A stretch of 64,000 bases of DNA from Nocardiopsis alborubida (GCF_012396365.1 NZ_JAAXPG010000034.1:1-64000); one strand, 5' to 3'. Positions 8,433 through 17,156 are shown, counted from the stretch's first letter. The notes: a model not told the origin generated them from the sequence alone. Program-made: numbers and translations.

Positions 8433-8719
8433 TTTCGCGGCTGGCAAGAGGCTGTGGTGGGGCGTCCTGGAACCGCAGGGCGCCCTCTTGTGGAGAGTGC
8501 GGTCAAGGTGGCCTCACTCGCGCAGCCTGTCCGTTAGTGCGGGAGAGAGCGTTCCATCCGCGCGTCATGCCGGGCGGGGGCCGTTGGAGGGCCTGTGACT
8601 CCGCCGGTGACTGGGCCTTTCCGGGGGCCTGTGACTCCGCCTGTGCCTCCGCCCGTGGGTGGGCCGCTGTGATCGGCCCACCTCGCGCGCGTTATCAGTG
8701 CAGGTGGGAGCGGCTGCGG

Positions 8720-8820
8720 GTGGGCCGTTGGGAAGCCAGACTTACACCCAGTGGGTAGTCCTCTTCACGTAGGCGGGCGGGCCCGCCCCGACAAGCGGGG
8801 GCGGAGCCGCCCGCCTACGT
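8720..8820. repeat. repeat copy A with 14-bp hairpin
   Basis: The copy starts with GTGGGCCG, then CAGACTTACACCCAGTGGGT, then AGTCCTCTTCACGTAGGC. ACCCA-G-TGGGT is a small dyad. ACGTAGGCGGGCGG at 8767-8780 pairs perfectly with 8807-8820, and CCGCCCC inside the loop pairs again with GGGGCGG to give a branched hairpin. The first 60 nt match copy B at 9281 closely, with scattered differences and one indel. Confidence 0.8.
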
Positions 8821-8969
8821 CTACCGTGGCCCTCGCCCACCTGTGCCTGCCCCCACCCCTCCGCTGTGTCCCTTCCCTGATCGCCTCGTCTACCCTCTCT
8901 TCCTCTCACCAGACCAGGGGCGTGCAAGTCCGGTCACCTGCCACGCGCGGACTTCTCCTGGTTGAGAAG

Positions 8970-9023
8970 CCATGGAAAAAGGATCTTCTCCTCTCGGGTG
9001 ACATTCGCGTTCTCTTTCCATGG
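8970..9023. repeat. CCATGGAAA inverted repeat
   Basis: CCATGGAAA at 8970-8978 is repeated inverted as TTTCCATGG at 9015-9023, 36 nt apart, between repeat copies A and B. The intervening DNA is pyrimidine-rich (GGATCTTCTCCTCTCGGG). It may be a protein binding site or a weak hairpin. Confidence 0.4.
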
Positions 9024-9280
9024 AGAGTTGATCTGGTGTAGTCGAGGTGGGCGGATTGCTCTCGCCTGCCGAGTTGTAAAGCGCGGGTTGCTGCTTCTGT
9101 GAGAAGTGCATGCGCGCTTTTCCTCCGACTTCCTTGGAAGCGTGAAGGTGGGGTGTGAACCTCCACTGAACCCGAAGTGAACCCCTGGCCAGCGCATGGG
9201 CCACCGACTGGGCCAGCGGGTGGGCCACTCTTAGCTGGCCCACCCCTACTCGTGCTGATGCGCAGGTCAACGCCCCTGTG

Positions 9281-9393
9281 GGTGGGCCAACGGCCGTCCA
9301 GACTTATACCCAAGTGGGTAGTTCTCCTCACGTAGGCGGGCGGGGCGCCCTCGCTCGCGGGCGAGCGCGCCCGCCCCGCCCGCCTCCACGGGC
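9281..9393. repeat. repeat copy B with 13-bp hairpin
   Basis: The copy begins GGTGGGCCAACGGCCGT, then CCAGACTTATACCCAAGTGG. TACCCA-AG-TGGGTA is a perfect 6-bp dyad. CACGTAGGCGGGCGG follows as in copy A, but the hairpin loop is different: GGCGGGCGGGGCG pairs with CGCCCCGCCCGCC and an inner CTCGC/GCGAG stem sits in the loop. Arms are conserved in pairing while the loop sequence differs between copies, which suggests that structure is selected. Confidence 0.8.
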
Positions 9394-10159
9394 GCTCTGC
9401 TCGCGCGGTATCCCTTCTTTCTTCGCCTCTTTCTCAGCGAAAGTCTTTCGGCTTCATCGTGAGAGATAAATCTGATCCCTTATTCCTGTGTAGAGCTCAA
9501 GATCGACCAGCTCCGGGCGCTGCGTCACAGCATTCCCTGTTGACTCCTGCCACGTGCTTTTTTGTTGTCTCACGTCGTGTTTCGCGCGGCCTCGTCTGTC
9601 AGCGGTATGCGGTAGCGGAGGCCGAGCCGGGTGAGGTTCTGAGGTTGGGTGTCGCATCTTCATCGGGCGTGTCTTCATAGGGGTTCATCAGGGCGAAGAG
9701 GCCCACGGCAACAAGGAGGAGAGGCTGAGGCGCGGTGGCGAGGAGAAGCACTGTTCGGGAACGGGACGGTTCGCAGCGGGTTCGAAGCCCATGGTGTGGC
9801 CCTGGGACGTAGGCGGGTGGTGTGGGGCTGTCAGCGCCCCGACGTCGGCCCGACCGCGCGGCGGTGCCCTGGGTGTCCTGGGGCGGGCTGGTCGGCGCGG
9901 ACGGGCCGTGTGGCGGGCTCGGTGGGGCCCGCGTTGTTGACCCCTGGAACGGCTCTGGTCAGGGCGGTGGCAGGAACGGGGCGATGGCGGGCGTATCGGA
10001 CAGCGGGGCGGGGGTGTGCACCCATCGGACGACGTTCCTGCTGAATCCGCTTGACCACCTCTACGAGGTCGAGCGTGGATGCGTGGTACCCCGCCACACG
10101 CGGGGCCGTACGCCGTATCCGTCCAGTTCAGAGGTGGTAGCGAGGTGGGTCGTGTGGGT

Positions 10160-10318
10160 GTGAGTACTCCGGTCACGGTGGCCGAGATTGGTTCGCTGCC
10201 GGTGGTGTCCATCACCGGAGTCCTGGACCCCCTCGGAGTGCCGATCAGCGGCAGGTGTGGCGGGTGTGGTGTGCGTGGGGAGCGAGACGAAGGTGAGGCC
10301 GTGTATGGCCGCGCGTGA
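10160..10318 (+). pseudogene. possible excisionase (Xis-like) remnant
   Basis: The 52-residue frame starts GTG with STPVTVAEIGSLPVVSITGV and overlaps the integrase start by 14 nt. Excisionase-like MerR/HTH_17 proteins directly upstream of actinomycete integrases often begin with VAEI-x-LP-x-V and continue LG-x-x-R-x-x-x-Y. Here the sequence turns into GGCGVRGERDEG, with no helix-turn-helix or tail, as expected for a frameshifted or decayed copy. The identification rests on position and a dozen residues. Confidence 0.35.
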
Positions 10319-11783
10319 GGGGTCCACGTTCAAGCGGTGCGGATGCCGCGACGAGAGCACCGGTAGGGCGTTGGGGGTCAGGTGTCCGCAGCTCAAACGC
10401 CGGACCGGGGGCTGGAACCCGGCCCATGGGGCGTGGGCGTTCCAGTACGAACTTCCCCCGACCAGTCAGGGTGGGCGCCGCCAAGCCCGCCGCGTCGGAT
10501 TGACCTCTCAGGAGCAGGCCCGGAAAGGACTGGAACACGTTAAGGCGCTCATCGCCCTGGCGGAGAAGGACCCCACGGTCGAGATACAGATCGCTGACCT
10601 GGTCCAGGCGGCGTTGAAGCAACGCCGCCCGTTGCCGGACCTGGAGGAGGTGCGCAAGCGGGTGGTGATGGCGGTGGACGTGCGCACCGAACCCCCCACC
10701 CTCGCCGCGTGGTTGGGGGAGTGGTTGAAGGGCAAGCCCGATCTGGCCGCAGGAACCCGAGCCTCCTACGCCGGGCACATCCGCACCTACCTCGTCCCGC
10801 ACCTGGGCCAGCTCCGTGTGGACAAGCTCCAGGCCCGCCACGTCGAAGCGATGTTCGCGGCGATTGAGGAGACCAATGCTCACATCCTGGAGTGCCGCGA
10901 GTCCGACGATGTGAAGGTGCGGGCCTCGGTCAGGGGGAGGCGGGTGATCTCGCTGTCGACCAAGCACCGGATCCGCGCCACTCTCCGGAGTGCGTTGTCG
11001 GAGGCGGTGCGCCGTCCGGATCTGCCGGTGTCGGTGAACATCGCCTCGCACGTACGCCTGCCCTCCTGCCCCAGAAAGTGTCCGCTGGTGTGGACACCCG
11101 ACCGGGTGCGCCACTGGAAGAAGGACGGCACGGTGCCGGGAGAAGTCATGGTGTGGACCCCGGAACAGACCCGCACTTTTCTGGTGCACGCGAGGAAGTA
11201 CCCGTGGCTCTACCCGATGTTCCACCTGATCGCGGTCAAGGGCCTACGACGAGGAGAAGCGGTCGGGCTGCCCTGGTCCAACACCCGGCTGACGGACGGA
11301 CAGATCGACATCCGCGTCCAAGTCGTACAACTCGCGTGGGAGACGATCACCTCCACCCCCAAGAGCGCAGCGGGCCAGCGCACCATCACCCTGGATGCCG
11401 ACACCATCAAGGTGCTGCGGGCTTGGAGGAGGTTCCAGAACGAAGCCCGCCTCAAAGCCGGAGCAGGCTGGACGGACAGCGGCCTGGCCTTCACCAAAGA
11501 GAACGGCGCAGGATGGCACCCAGGTCAGGTCAGTGACTGGTTCCTACGCATCGCCAGGGCCGCTGGACTGCCGCCGATCACGTTGCACGGGCTCCGCCAC
11601 GGAGCCGCCTCGCTGGCGTTGGCCGCGGGAACGGACGTGAAGGTCGTGTCCAGCGAGTTGGGGCACGCGACCACGCACTTCACCCAGGACACCTACCAGT
11701 CGGTGTTCCCGGACGTGGCCAAAGCGGCGGCCGAGGCCACCGCCGCGCTGCTACGAGGCCCGGCTCCGGTGAGGGCCGGGTAG
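10305..11783 (+). CDS. tyrosine recombinase / site-specific integrase
   Basis: The 492-residue product has the usual actinomycete element-integrase layout: a Cys-containing N-terminus (MAAREGSTFKRCGCRD), a SAM-like core-binding domain around residues 130-235 (TRASYAGHIRTYLVPHLGQL) and a C-terminal catalytic domain. The catalytic set appears complete: Arg about 315 (KGLRRGE), Lys about 353 (TPKSAAGQR), His-x-x-Arg about 428-431 (LHGLRHG), His about 454 (ELGHATTHF) and nucleophile Tyr about 464 (DTYQSVF). ATG 10305 was chosen because it gives the family's normal N-terminus. A perfect hairpin follows 41 nt after the stop. No rep or tra genes are in view, so it is either the edge of a larger element or a survivor of one. 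Confidence 0.93.
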   Translation: MAAREGSTFKRCGCRDESTGRALGVRCPQLKRRTGGWNPAHGAWAFQYELPPTSQGGRRQARRVGLTSQEQARKGLEHVKALIALAEKDPTVEIQIADLVQAALKQRRPLPDLEEVRKRVVMAVDVRTEPPTLAAWLGEWLKGKPDLAAGTRASYAGHIRTYLVPHLGQLRVDKLQARHVEAMFAAIEETNAHILECRESDDVKVRASVRGRRVISLSTKHRIRATLRSALSEAVRRPDLPVSVNIASHVRLPSCPRKCPLVWTPDRVRHWKKDGTVPGEVMVWTPEQTRTFLVHARKYPWLYPMFHLIAVKGLRRGEAVGLPWSNTRLTDGQIDIRVQVVQLAWETITSTPKSAAGQRTITLDADTIKVLRAWRRFQNEARLKAGAGWTDSGLAFTKENGAGWHPGQVSDWFLRIARAAGLPPITLHGLRHGAASLALAAGTDVKVVSSELGHATTHFTQDTYQSVFPDVAKAAAEATAALLRGPAPVRAG

Positions 11784-11824
11784 CCGAACCGGCGAGCACA
11801 CCAGGAGCCACACGGCGTCACCGA

Positions 11825-11864
11825 CCCCAGGCCAACGCACGGGTTCACCCCGACTGGCCTGGGG
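11825..11864. terminator. 10-bp hairpin after integrase
   Basis: CCCCAGGCCA at 11825-11834 pairs perfectly with TGGCCTGGGG at 11855-11864 and is followed by TTT. The loop is 20 nt and contains a smaller GGGT/ACCC-type pairing. It is the likely integrase terminator. Confidence 0.7.
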
Positions 11865-12016
11865 TTTCCTCATGCCCGGGTCCGGTAGTCCATCGGATCA
11901 AAGGTCCCATCGTGGAAGTATTCGACTGTGACCTGCGGTGTCGTGCACCACCGAGTAAGAATTGCGACGTAGTCGGAGCTTGGGAGAAGCGCTTGCCTCG
12001 TCTCGCAGAGGCAGCC

Positions 12017-12050
12017 CCGGTACCGCAAACCTCAGGTATTGCGGTACCGG
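12017..12050. terminator. perfect 12-bp hairpin
   Basis: CCGGTACCGCAA at 12017-12028 pairs with TTGCGGTACCGG at 12039-12050 around a 10-nt loop. It lies 18 nt beyond the stop of the minus-strand lipoprotein gene and is probably the terminator of the two-gene secreted-protein operon. Confidence 0.65.
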
Positions 12051-12067
12051 TGTTCGCGCGATGCCGT

Positions 12068-12454
12068 TCAGCCGTCGATGACCCAGACCTCGTCCGAGCA
12101 CAGAGGTGGCTCGCGAGTCCACGTGCGTCCGTCCTCAGCGTAGACGTGGATGTAGAGATCGTCTCTGCACGCCTCGGGGGCCCAGTTCCTGAACGGCCAC
12201 ACACGGTGATACCAAGGCCGTTCTCCGGATTCGACGAGGCTGTAGGGCCAGGCCTCGCCCGGCTGTAGGCCTGAGTCGAAGTTGTCCTCCTCGGGAGGAA
12301 AGAGCTCTGGGGAGTCGGAGGGCCAGGTCTGGACCGGGACGTCGAGTCCGTTCTCCACGACGAAGTGCTCGTTGTGAGGTTGGCAGGACGTACAAACCGT
12401 GATCAGACATGCTGCGAGCACCACCGCCCTATTGTTCCTGGCGCATGCACTCAC
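12068..12454 (-). CDS. small lipoprotein coupled to the esterase gene
   Basis: The 128-residue product starts at a GTG whose bases overlap the upstream stop (GTGA) with GAGGAGG just upstream, so translation is coupled to the large secreted protein. The N-terminus ARNNRAVVLAACLITVCTSC is a lipoprotein signal with lipobox T-V-C-T-S-C. The mature part is small and aromatic/acidic (ENGLDVPVQTWPSDSPELFP; NWAPEACRDDLYIHVYAEDG) with two Cys residues that could form a disulfide. No family is recognised. Coupling suggests that it works with the secreted hydrolase, for example as a surface anchor or inhibitor, which is inference. Confidence 0.65.
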   Translation of the reverse strand: MSACARNNRAVVLAACLITVCTSCQPHNEHFVVENGLDVPVQTWPSDSPELFPPEEDNFDSGLQPGEAWPYSLVESGERPWYHRVWPFRNWAPEACRDDLYIHVYAEDGRTWTREPPLCSDEVWVIDG

Positions 12455-15400
12455 TCGTCCTCCTCGCGGCGTGGTGCGACCGGGTCGACGACCCGTTCGT
12501 CCGCAGGAACACCAGGCGATTCCGGACCGAGCAGGTCTTCGGTCAGTTCTGCCGCCCGAATCTGGCTGACGATCGGTGCCGCACCCTCCGGATAACCCTC
12601 CCAGGGCTCCTGTAGTCCTTCGAGCGCTTCCGTGCCGGGCGTCCACGCCGTCTCCAACACGGCTTCCGCCTCCTGTGCGGTGAGTGTTCCGGGGATGGTC
12701 ACGTCGTTCAGTACGCCGGTCGGGATTCCAGGACCGTAGTAATTGACCGTCGACACGCCCACGTTGTAGGTCATGCCTGGGGTCAGGTTCTGGATCCGGT
12801 AACGGTCGTCGCCCCCGGCCCCCACGTACTCGTGCCTCATCACCGGATAGTCCCCCACCGCCTCGATCCAGTAGACGCGGTATCCGGTGGCTCCACTACG
12901 GTGGTCCCATTCGACCAGAACATCTCGCCCCTCCACCCTCGCGGTGACATTGGAAGGTCCAGGCAAGGTCTTGGGTTCGGCGACAGCGGAGGCCACCTGG
13001 CTGATGGGCCCGACCTGGTCTCCCCTGACCGGGGCCACACGGAATTCGTAGGTGTGCCCGTCCCTGACCCAGGTAGAGCGGAAGTAGTCCCCAGGAGCCG
13101 GTAGCGGGAGCAGCTCCCACGGTTCCGCCAATGTCGCGTCTCTGGTCCAGATGTAATAACCGGAAGCTCCGAACTCCCGTGCCCAGCTTAGCCGGAACCC
13201 CTGGTCCGTGACGCCTGCGGAGACCCAGTCCACCTGTTCCAGTTCGACGTCTGGAAGAGGGGAGGGAATGTTGCCGTACGGCGCGCCCATACCGAACTCT
13301 TCGTGCAAGGCATCAGCGAACTTCGACGCGATGAAGTAGTCCCCTTGGGTGTTGGGATGCAATCCGTCCCAGGCATGATCGTAGGGATCGAATCCACTGG
13401 AGATGTCGACCAGGTGCACCGGGGAGCGCGAGGTGGACAGGTCGCTTACCGCGCCCTCCAGCAGGTTTCCGTACTCGCGGATCTCTCCGTTGAGCCATTC
13501 GAAACCGGGCAGGGGGGTTCGCGTCACGACGTTGGATATGAGGATCTTGATGTCCGGGTTGGCGGCTCGAGCCTCCGTGACCATCCTTCGAGCTGAGGCC
13601 ACGGTTCCGGACGCGTCGCTGTAGCCCCATGTGATGTCGTTGAAACCCAACGCGATGAGCAGGTAATCGGCGTCGTGTTGCTCCACGTCCCGCTGGATCG
13701 TGTTGTTGGCGTCCGCGAAGGTCCATCCCCACATGGCGTTGTGGTCTCGGTCGAAGTCGTTGTTCATGTACCGGGCTGTACTCGGGCCCGGGTAATACTC
13801 CTGCGGAGGAGGATCCTGACCGTCGAGGATCGCCCGGTTGCGAATGTCGGTGTAGATGTCGTAAGCCCCCACTCGGGGGCCGACGAAGTCGACCGTCTCA
13901 CCGGTGATATCGAGGTGCCGGTCCAAAGCGAAACGCCAACTGTGGGAACCCTCGTTGCCATGGGTGATCGAGTCACCCACAACCATGATGTTGTCTCCGC
14001 TTCCGGATGAGGTGAGGCGGGCGTTCCAGGAGATGCCGGCCCGGTCGCTCTCCGCGTCACCGCTGTCCTGGATGAGAGTCGTGCGGGTGGCGACCAGGGT
14101 TGCGGTTTCGCCCTCGCCGACGGATACGACGACCTGCCCGTTCCCCTGTTCCTGCGAATGCTCCAGGGGAACCATGTCGGGGCGTCCGGAGGCTGTGGTC
14201 CGCGATGTGAACAGCGTGTACCTGAAATCGGAAGAAGCCGTGACGTTCACGATAAGCCGTCCGCGGCCACCCCCCTGAGAGGTCAGCTCGACGTAGGTCG
14301 CACCACCTGGGCCGACCTGGGCCGTACCGGATGTGGACGAGCCCCAACTCAGGGATCTCTCCGTTCGTGCTGGCCGTCCTCCGACGAGCTGGTTCTGCCA
14401 CACGCTTCCGGCATGGGCGTCGTTGTAGCCGTCGCGGGCACCCAAAGCGAAGGTCATGTTCGTGTACCGCTCGAGCCGGTAGTTGGACACAGCGAAACCC
14501 AGAAGCAGCTCGTCCATGCCACGGCCGTAGTAGTTCGCCGCGTACTGGATCGCGGCCACGGGGGTGCCTGCGTCGTCCATGACGCGCCAGGTGTCGAGGA
14601 CGAAATTCCGAGAGACGGCCTCGGTGAGGTAGCTGGCGAGGATGAAGGCCCCGTACTGGCGTTCTTCGCTCAGACCGTCATGGGCGTTCAGGGCCCGTTC
14701 TGGGTGCCCCAGGAACTGGTCGAGACTGCTCGCGTAGAGGTTGGCGCCAACCCCCGATCTGAGGCTTTCGTGGGTGGCCCATTCGGCGGTTGCCTCCATC
14801 CACCAGTTCATGGTGCCACCGACAGAGAGGGCATCGGTGAAGTAGTTGTACTGAAAGACGTGGTAGAGCTCGTGCCGAGGCAGATAGGAATAGCGGTTCG
14901 TGTAACGTCCGTCTGACAGCTCTGCGGGATCAGCGGACAACCAGATCGTGGGAGCTCCGTTGATTCGGATGCCCGGAGGTACCACGGCGCTTCCTTGGGG
15001 CGCTAGGCCAAGGACCACGGCGATGGGCCCCTCGCCCTCGTGCTCCAATCCCATCCCTAGGTAGGTGTTGTAGGCGCTCTCCAAAGACTCCAGGATGGTA
15101 TCGACGGAGTCGGCCTTGCCATTCGTGGGGCTTGTGTCGGTCTCTGGTACTCCCGAAGATCCGACATTGTAGTAGACCCGGAAGTGCGCTGAGGAGGAGA
15201 CACACAGGAACTCCTGATCCTCGATCACTTCGCTGATATAGCAATCTGCCACGTCCGTGTTCGACTGAGCTCTTGGCGCCCCTTCTTCCCCGGGCGTGTG
15301 TGGGGAGACATAGTCGTCAACCCACTCCCGGGTGGACTCGGAAGCTTCGTCCATGTGGCTCAGGACGAATGTCACGTACTCCTCGAAGGGCAATGTGCTG

Positions 15401-15744
15401 CCAGGCTCTGGCTGGTACTCACCAGGGAGACGTTCGGGTGAGATTGCGTTGAATAGGCCGTATTCGACCATTTCATCGGTGGAGAGCTCTCCACGCTCCC
15501 ATGCGGGTACGACCTTGTCGGCATCCCCGAACTCGGGGGTGGGCGGTGCCACGGGGGGTTCAGGTGGGTTGCGGGAGAAGTGCTCGGCTGCTGATTCGGC
15601 GATGTCGCCGGTGGTGGTGGTCTCCTCTTCCGCGGTGGCGGAGGGAACGGAGACAAGGAGTGAGGCGAGCACAGCCAAGACCAGAAGAAGCGGATGCCAG
15701 GAGGAGGGGCTTTCAGTTGGACCGTTGCGGCGGGGGAGGTGCAC
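12451..15744 (-). CDS. secreted metalloprotease-SGNH esterase-FN3 fusion
   Basis: This product of nearly 1,100 residues begins with a signal peptide (hydrophobic LLLVLAVLASLLVSVP, cleavage near ATA-EEE). Around residue 293 is HELYHVFQYNYF, an H-E-x-x-H zinc motif, with WWMEATAEWATHE about 25 residues later offering the third ligand, as in gluzincin (MA-clan) peptidases. From about 585 to 815 is an SGNH hydrolase: GDSITHGNEG (nucleophile Ser about 594), LGFNDITW (block III Asn) and DGLHPN (Asp/His of block V). Two FN3-like domains follow (about 825-1020). GTG 15744 fits AGG spacing better than the in-frame TTG at 15750. Codon use is less GC-biased than the window average. The natural substrate is unknown; a protein-plus-ester polymer is plausible. 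Confidence 0.85.
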   Translation of the reverse strand: MHLPRRNGPTESPSSWHPLLLVLAVLASLLVSVPSATAEEETTTTGDIAESAAEHFSRNPPEPPVAPPTPEFGDADKVVPAWERGELSTDEMVEYGLFNAISPERLPGEYQPEPGSTLPFEEYVTFVLSHMDEASESTREWVDDYVSPHTPGEEGAPRAQSNTDVADCYISEVIEDQEFLCVSSSAHFRVYYNVGSSGVPETDTSPTNGKADSVDTILESLESAYNTYLGMGLEHEGEGPIAVVLGLAPQGSAVVPPGIRINGAPTIWLSADPAELSDGRYTNRYSYLPRHELYHVFQYNYFTDALSVGGTMNWWMEATAEWATHESLRSGVGANLYASSLDQFLGHPERALNAHDGLSEERQYGAFILASYLTEAVSRNFVLDTWRVMDDAGTPVAAIQYAANYYGRGMDELLLGFAVSNYRLERYTNMTFALGARDGYNDAHAGSVWQNQLVGGRPARTERSLSWGSSTSGTAQVGPGGATYVELTSQGGGRGRLIVNVTASSDFRYTLFTSRTTASGRPDMVPLEHSQEQGNGQVVVSVGEGETATLVATRTTLIQDSGDAESDRAGISWNARLTSSGSGDNIMVVGDSITHGNEGSHSWRFALDRHLDITGETVDFVGPRVGAYDIYTDIRNRAILDGQDPPPQEYYPGPSTARYMNNDFDRDHNAMWGWTFADANNTIQRDVEQHDADYLLIALGFNDITWGYSDASGTVASARRMVTEARAANPDIKILISNVVTRTPLPGFEWLNGEIREYGNLLEGAVSDLSTSRSPVHLVDISSGFDPYDHAWDGLHPNTQGDYFIASKFADALHEEFGMGAPYGNIPSPLPDVELEQVDWVSAGVTDQGFRLSWAREFGASGYYIWTRDATLAEPWELLPLPAPGDYFRSTWVRDGHTYEFRVAPVRGDQVGPISQVASAVAEPKTLPGPSNVTARVEGRDVLVEWDHRSGATGYRVYWIEAVGDYPVMRHEYVGAGGDDRYRIQNLTPGMTYNVGVSTVNYYGPGIPTGVLNDVTIPGTLTAQEAEAVLETAWTPGTEALEGLQEPWEGYPEGAAPIVSQIRAAELTEDLLGPESPGVPADERVVDPVAPRREEDE

Positions 15745-16307
15745 AGTCAACCTAAGGCGTTTGTTGGGGGATAAGTCAGGAGCAGGCTAGGCCATCGTTC
15801 ACATCCGAACAAGGAGACGAGAGACCTTATTTCTGGATTCGCCGCCCGGCGCTGACGGGTCTATGGAGGTCACGGAACGGCAAAGTGCTCCGCGAGGTGG
15901 GCGCCCACCTGTACTGGACCTTGCACTGGGGAGCACACGGGGAGCATTTCAGGCCCCGGTCCGGGCCGCGCGCCTCGCCTGTTCGACTCGCGCACCCCGC
16001 CTGACCTGGTGTTTTGTGGTGCACCCGGCAGGATTCGAACCTGCGACCATCGGATTAGAAGTCCGCTGGTCTGTCAAACGAGCTAGAGGCCCGCGACATC
16101 TTCGTCCGGGGCGCATGCCCGCGCAGTGCTGTTGCCGTCCCTGGTGGCGTATCCGCGAGCCCTACGCCGAGGTGTCCTTGTGTGCCGCAGGGCGGGGAGA
16201 GCAGCCCATGGTCCCGGCCAGGGACCAAGGCTGAGAACGGGACCACGGGGGGCGTGGCAGACGGTGCGGCGGCGCCCCCGGGCGGTCATGCGGCCCCGGC
16301 CGACCCC
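15745..16307. other. gene-less stretch around tRNA-like sequence
   Basis: No convincing coding frame is present. It contains the upstream region of the large secreted-protein gene (15745-15830), a GC-rich stretch of no recognised content, and the tRNA-Arg-like sequence at 16017-16092. Such a stretch is where an element junction would be expected. Confidence 0.4.
16017..16092 (-). tRNA. degenerate tRNA-Arg(UCU)-like gene or att remnant
   Basis: Read on the minus strand, the 3' half is tRNA-like: anticodon loop CTTCTAA (anticodon UCU, Arg), a normal T arm (GCAGGTTCGAATCCTGC), acceptor 3' strand CGGGTGC, discriminator A and an encoded CCA. The 5' half is poor. The acceptor 5' strand GGGCCTC has two mismatches and two wobbles against CGGGTGC, the D stem GCTC/GACC has one mismatch, and the D loop lacks GG. 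The length is canonical (76 with CCA). It is therefore a decayed tRNA copy or the displaced 3' half of a tRNA left at an attachment site. Confidence 0.55.
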
Positions 16308-17084
16308 TCAGAAGCGGCTGCCGGGCCTGGCCACGCTCACCGCGCCGGAGAACCCGCGTGCCGCGTCCCGGGCGCCCTCCTCCCACATGCCGGGGTCGGC
16401 GAAGTGGGTCAGGACCAGGTGGTCGACTCCGGCCTCGGCGGCCAGGTCCCCGGCCATCGCGGCGGTGAGGTGGCCGTGGCCGGTCAGGGCCTGGTCGTCC
16501 GCCTCCAGGTAGGTCGCCTCGCACACGAACAGGTCGGCCCCCTCGGCCGCGCGCACGACGGCCTCGCAGTACCCCGTGTCGGAGGAGAAGGAGACCACCC
16601 TGCCGTCGGGGCCCTCGAACCGGAGCGCGGCCGAGGGGACGCTGTGGTGGGCCCGGAAGGAGCGGAAGGCCGTCCCGGCCACCTCGTAGCGTGTGGTCCC
16701 GTCCATGGCCATCTCCCTGGGCTCGAAGGACTGGGCGATCGGGCTGTTCATCGTGGGCAGCGTCGGGATGCCGAAGACCGCGTCGAAGGCGGCCAGGCGC
16801 TCGGCCTCTCCCGCCGGGTAGTACAGGGGGATGCGCGGCAGGACCTCGGGGAAGGTCCACCGGTAGGCCCAGGCCATGAGGTCCAGGCTGTGGTCGGCGT
16901 GCAGGTGCGTCACCACGATCCCGCGCAGCCGGTCGAGCCCGTAGCGCGCGCAGTAGGCCAGCAGGGACCCCGGTCCGGCGTCGACCAGAAGGACGCCCTC
17001 GTCGGTGTGCAGCAGGTAGCAGGACGCGGGGCCCTCCGCGGTGGGCGCCGTGGCGTTGGATCCGAGGATTTCGAGTTCGAGCAT
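16308..17084 (-). CDS. MBL-fold metallo-hydrolase (RNase Z/PDE-like)
   Basis: The 258-residue product has the metallo-beta-lactamase motifs for two metals: THLHADHSLDLM (H-x-H-x-D-H), later FSSDTGYCEA (bridging Asp), CEATYLEAD and a C-terminal LTHFADPG His. The N-terminus LELEILGSNATAP matches RNase Z and cyclic phosphodiesterase relatives. It is the last gene of the minus-strand ABC operon, 72 nt after the ATPase gene, so it may process the imported compound. Members hydrolyse phosphodiesters or thioesters; the substrate is not determinable here. Confidence 0.8.
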   Translation of the reverse strand: MLELEILGSNATAPTAEGPASCYLLHTDEGVLLVDAGPGSLLAYCARYGLDRLRGIVVTHLHADHSLDLMAWAYRWTFPEVLPRIPLYYPAGEAERLAAFDAVFGIPTLPTMNSPIAQSFEPREMAMDGTTRYEVAGTAFRSFRAHHSVPSAALRFEGPDGRVVSFSSDTGYCEAVVRAAEGADLFVCEATYLEADDQALTGHGHLTAAMAGDLAAEAGVDHLVLTHFADPGMWEEGARDAARGFSGAVSVARPGSRF

Positions 17085-17156
17085 GGGTTCCTCCGTCGTG
17101 GGGTGGTCCGGTGGCCTCAGGGCGCGGGGCCGGGGCGGTGGCCTCGGGGAGCGGCC

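Larger units (their letters stand above)
8433..10159. other. 1.7-kb gene-poor stretch upstream of integrase
   Basis: I find no frame here with convincing protein character on either strand. The stretch holds two diverged copies of a repeat with GC-rich hairpins (listed separately), many copies of the short word GGTGGGCC or TGGGCC, a CCATGGAAA inverted repeat, and T-rich, lower-GC patches at about 8940-9100 and 9400-9580. This looks like the control or replication region of an integrative element rather than ordinary intergenic DNA. Confidence 0.5.

Noticed and set aside
8537..9041. Open frames around repeat copy A
   Set aside because: Composition is that of random translation, and the repeat and hairpins run through them.
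9649..10215. Several long open frames on both strands between the repeat region and the integrase
   Set aside because: They have Arg/Gly/Pro-rich, non-repetitive composition typical of shadow frames in GC-rich DNA, with no recognised motif or ribosome site.
11880..11960. Search for a tRNA-3'-end type attachment site directly after the integrase
   Set aside because: CCATCGGAT and a few nearby bases recall the tRNA-Arg sequence, but similarity is too weak and scattered to call an att site.
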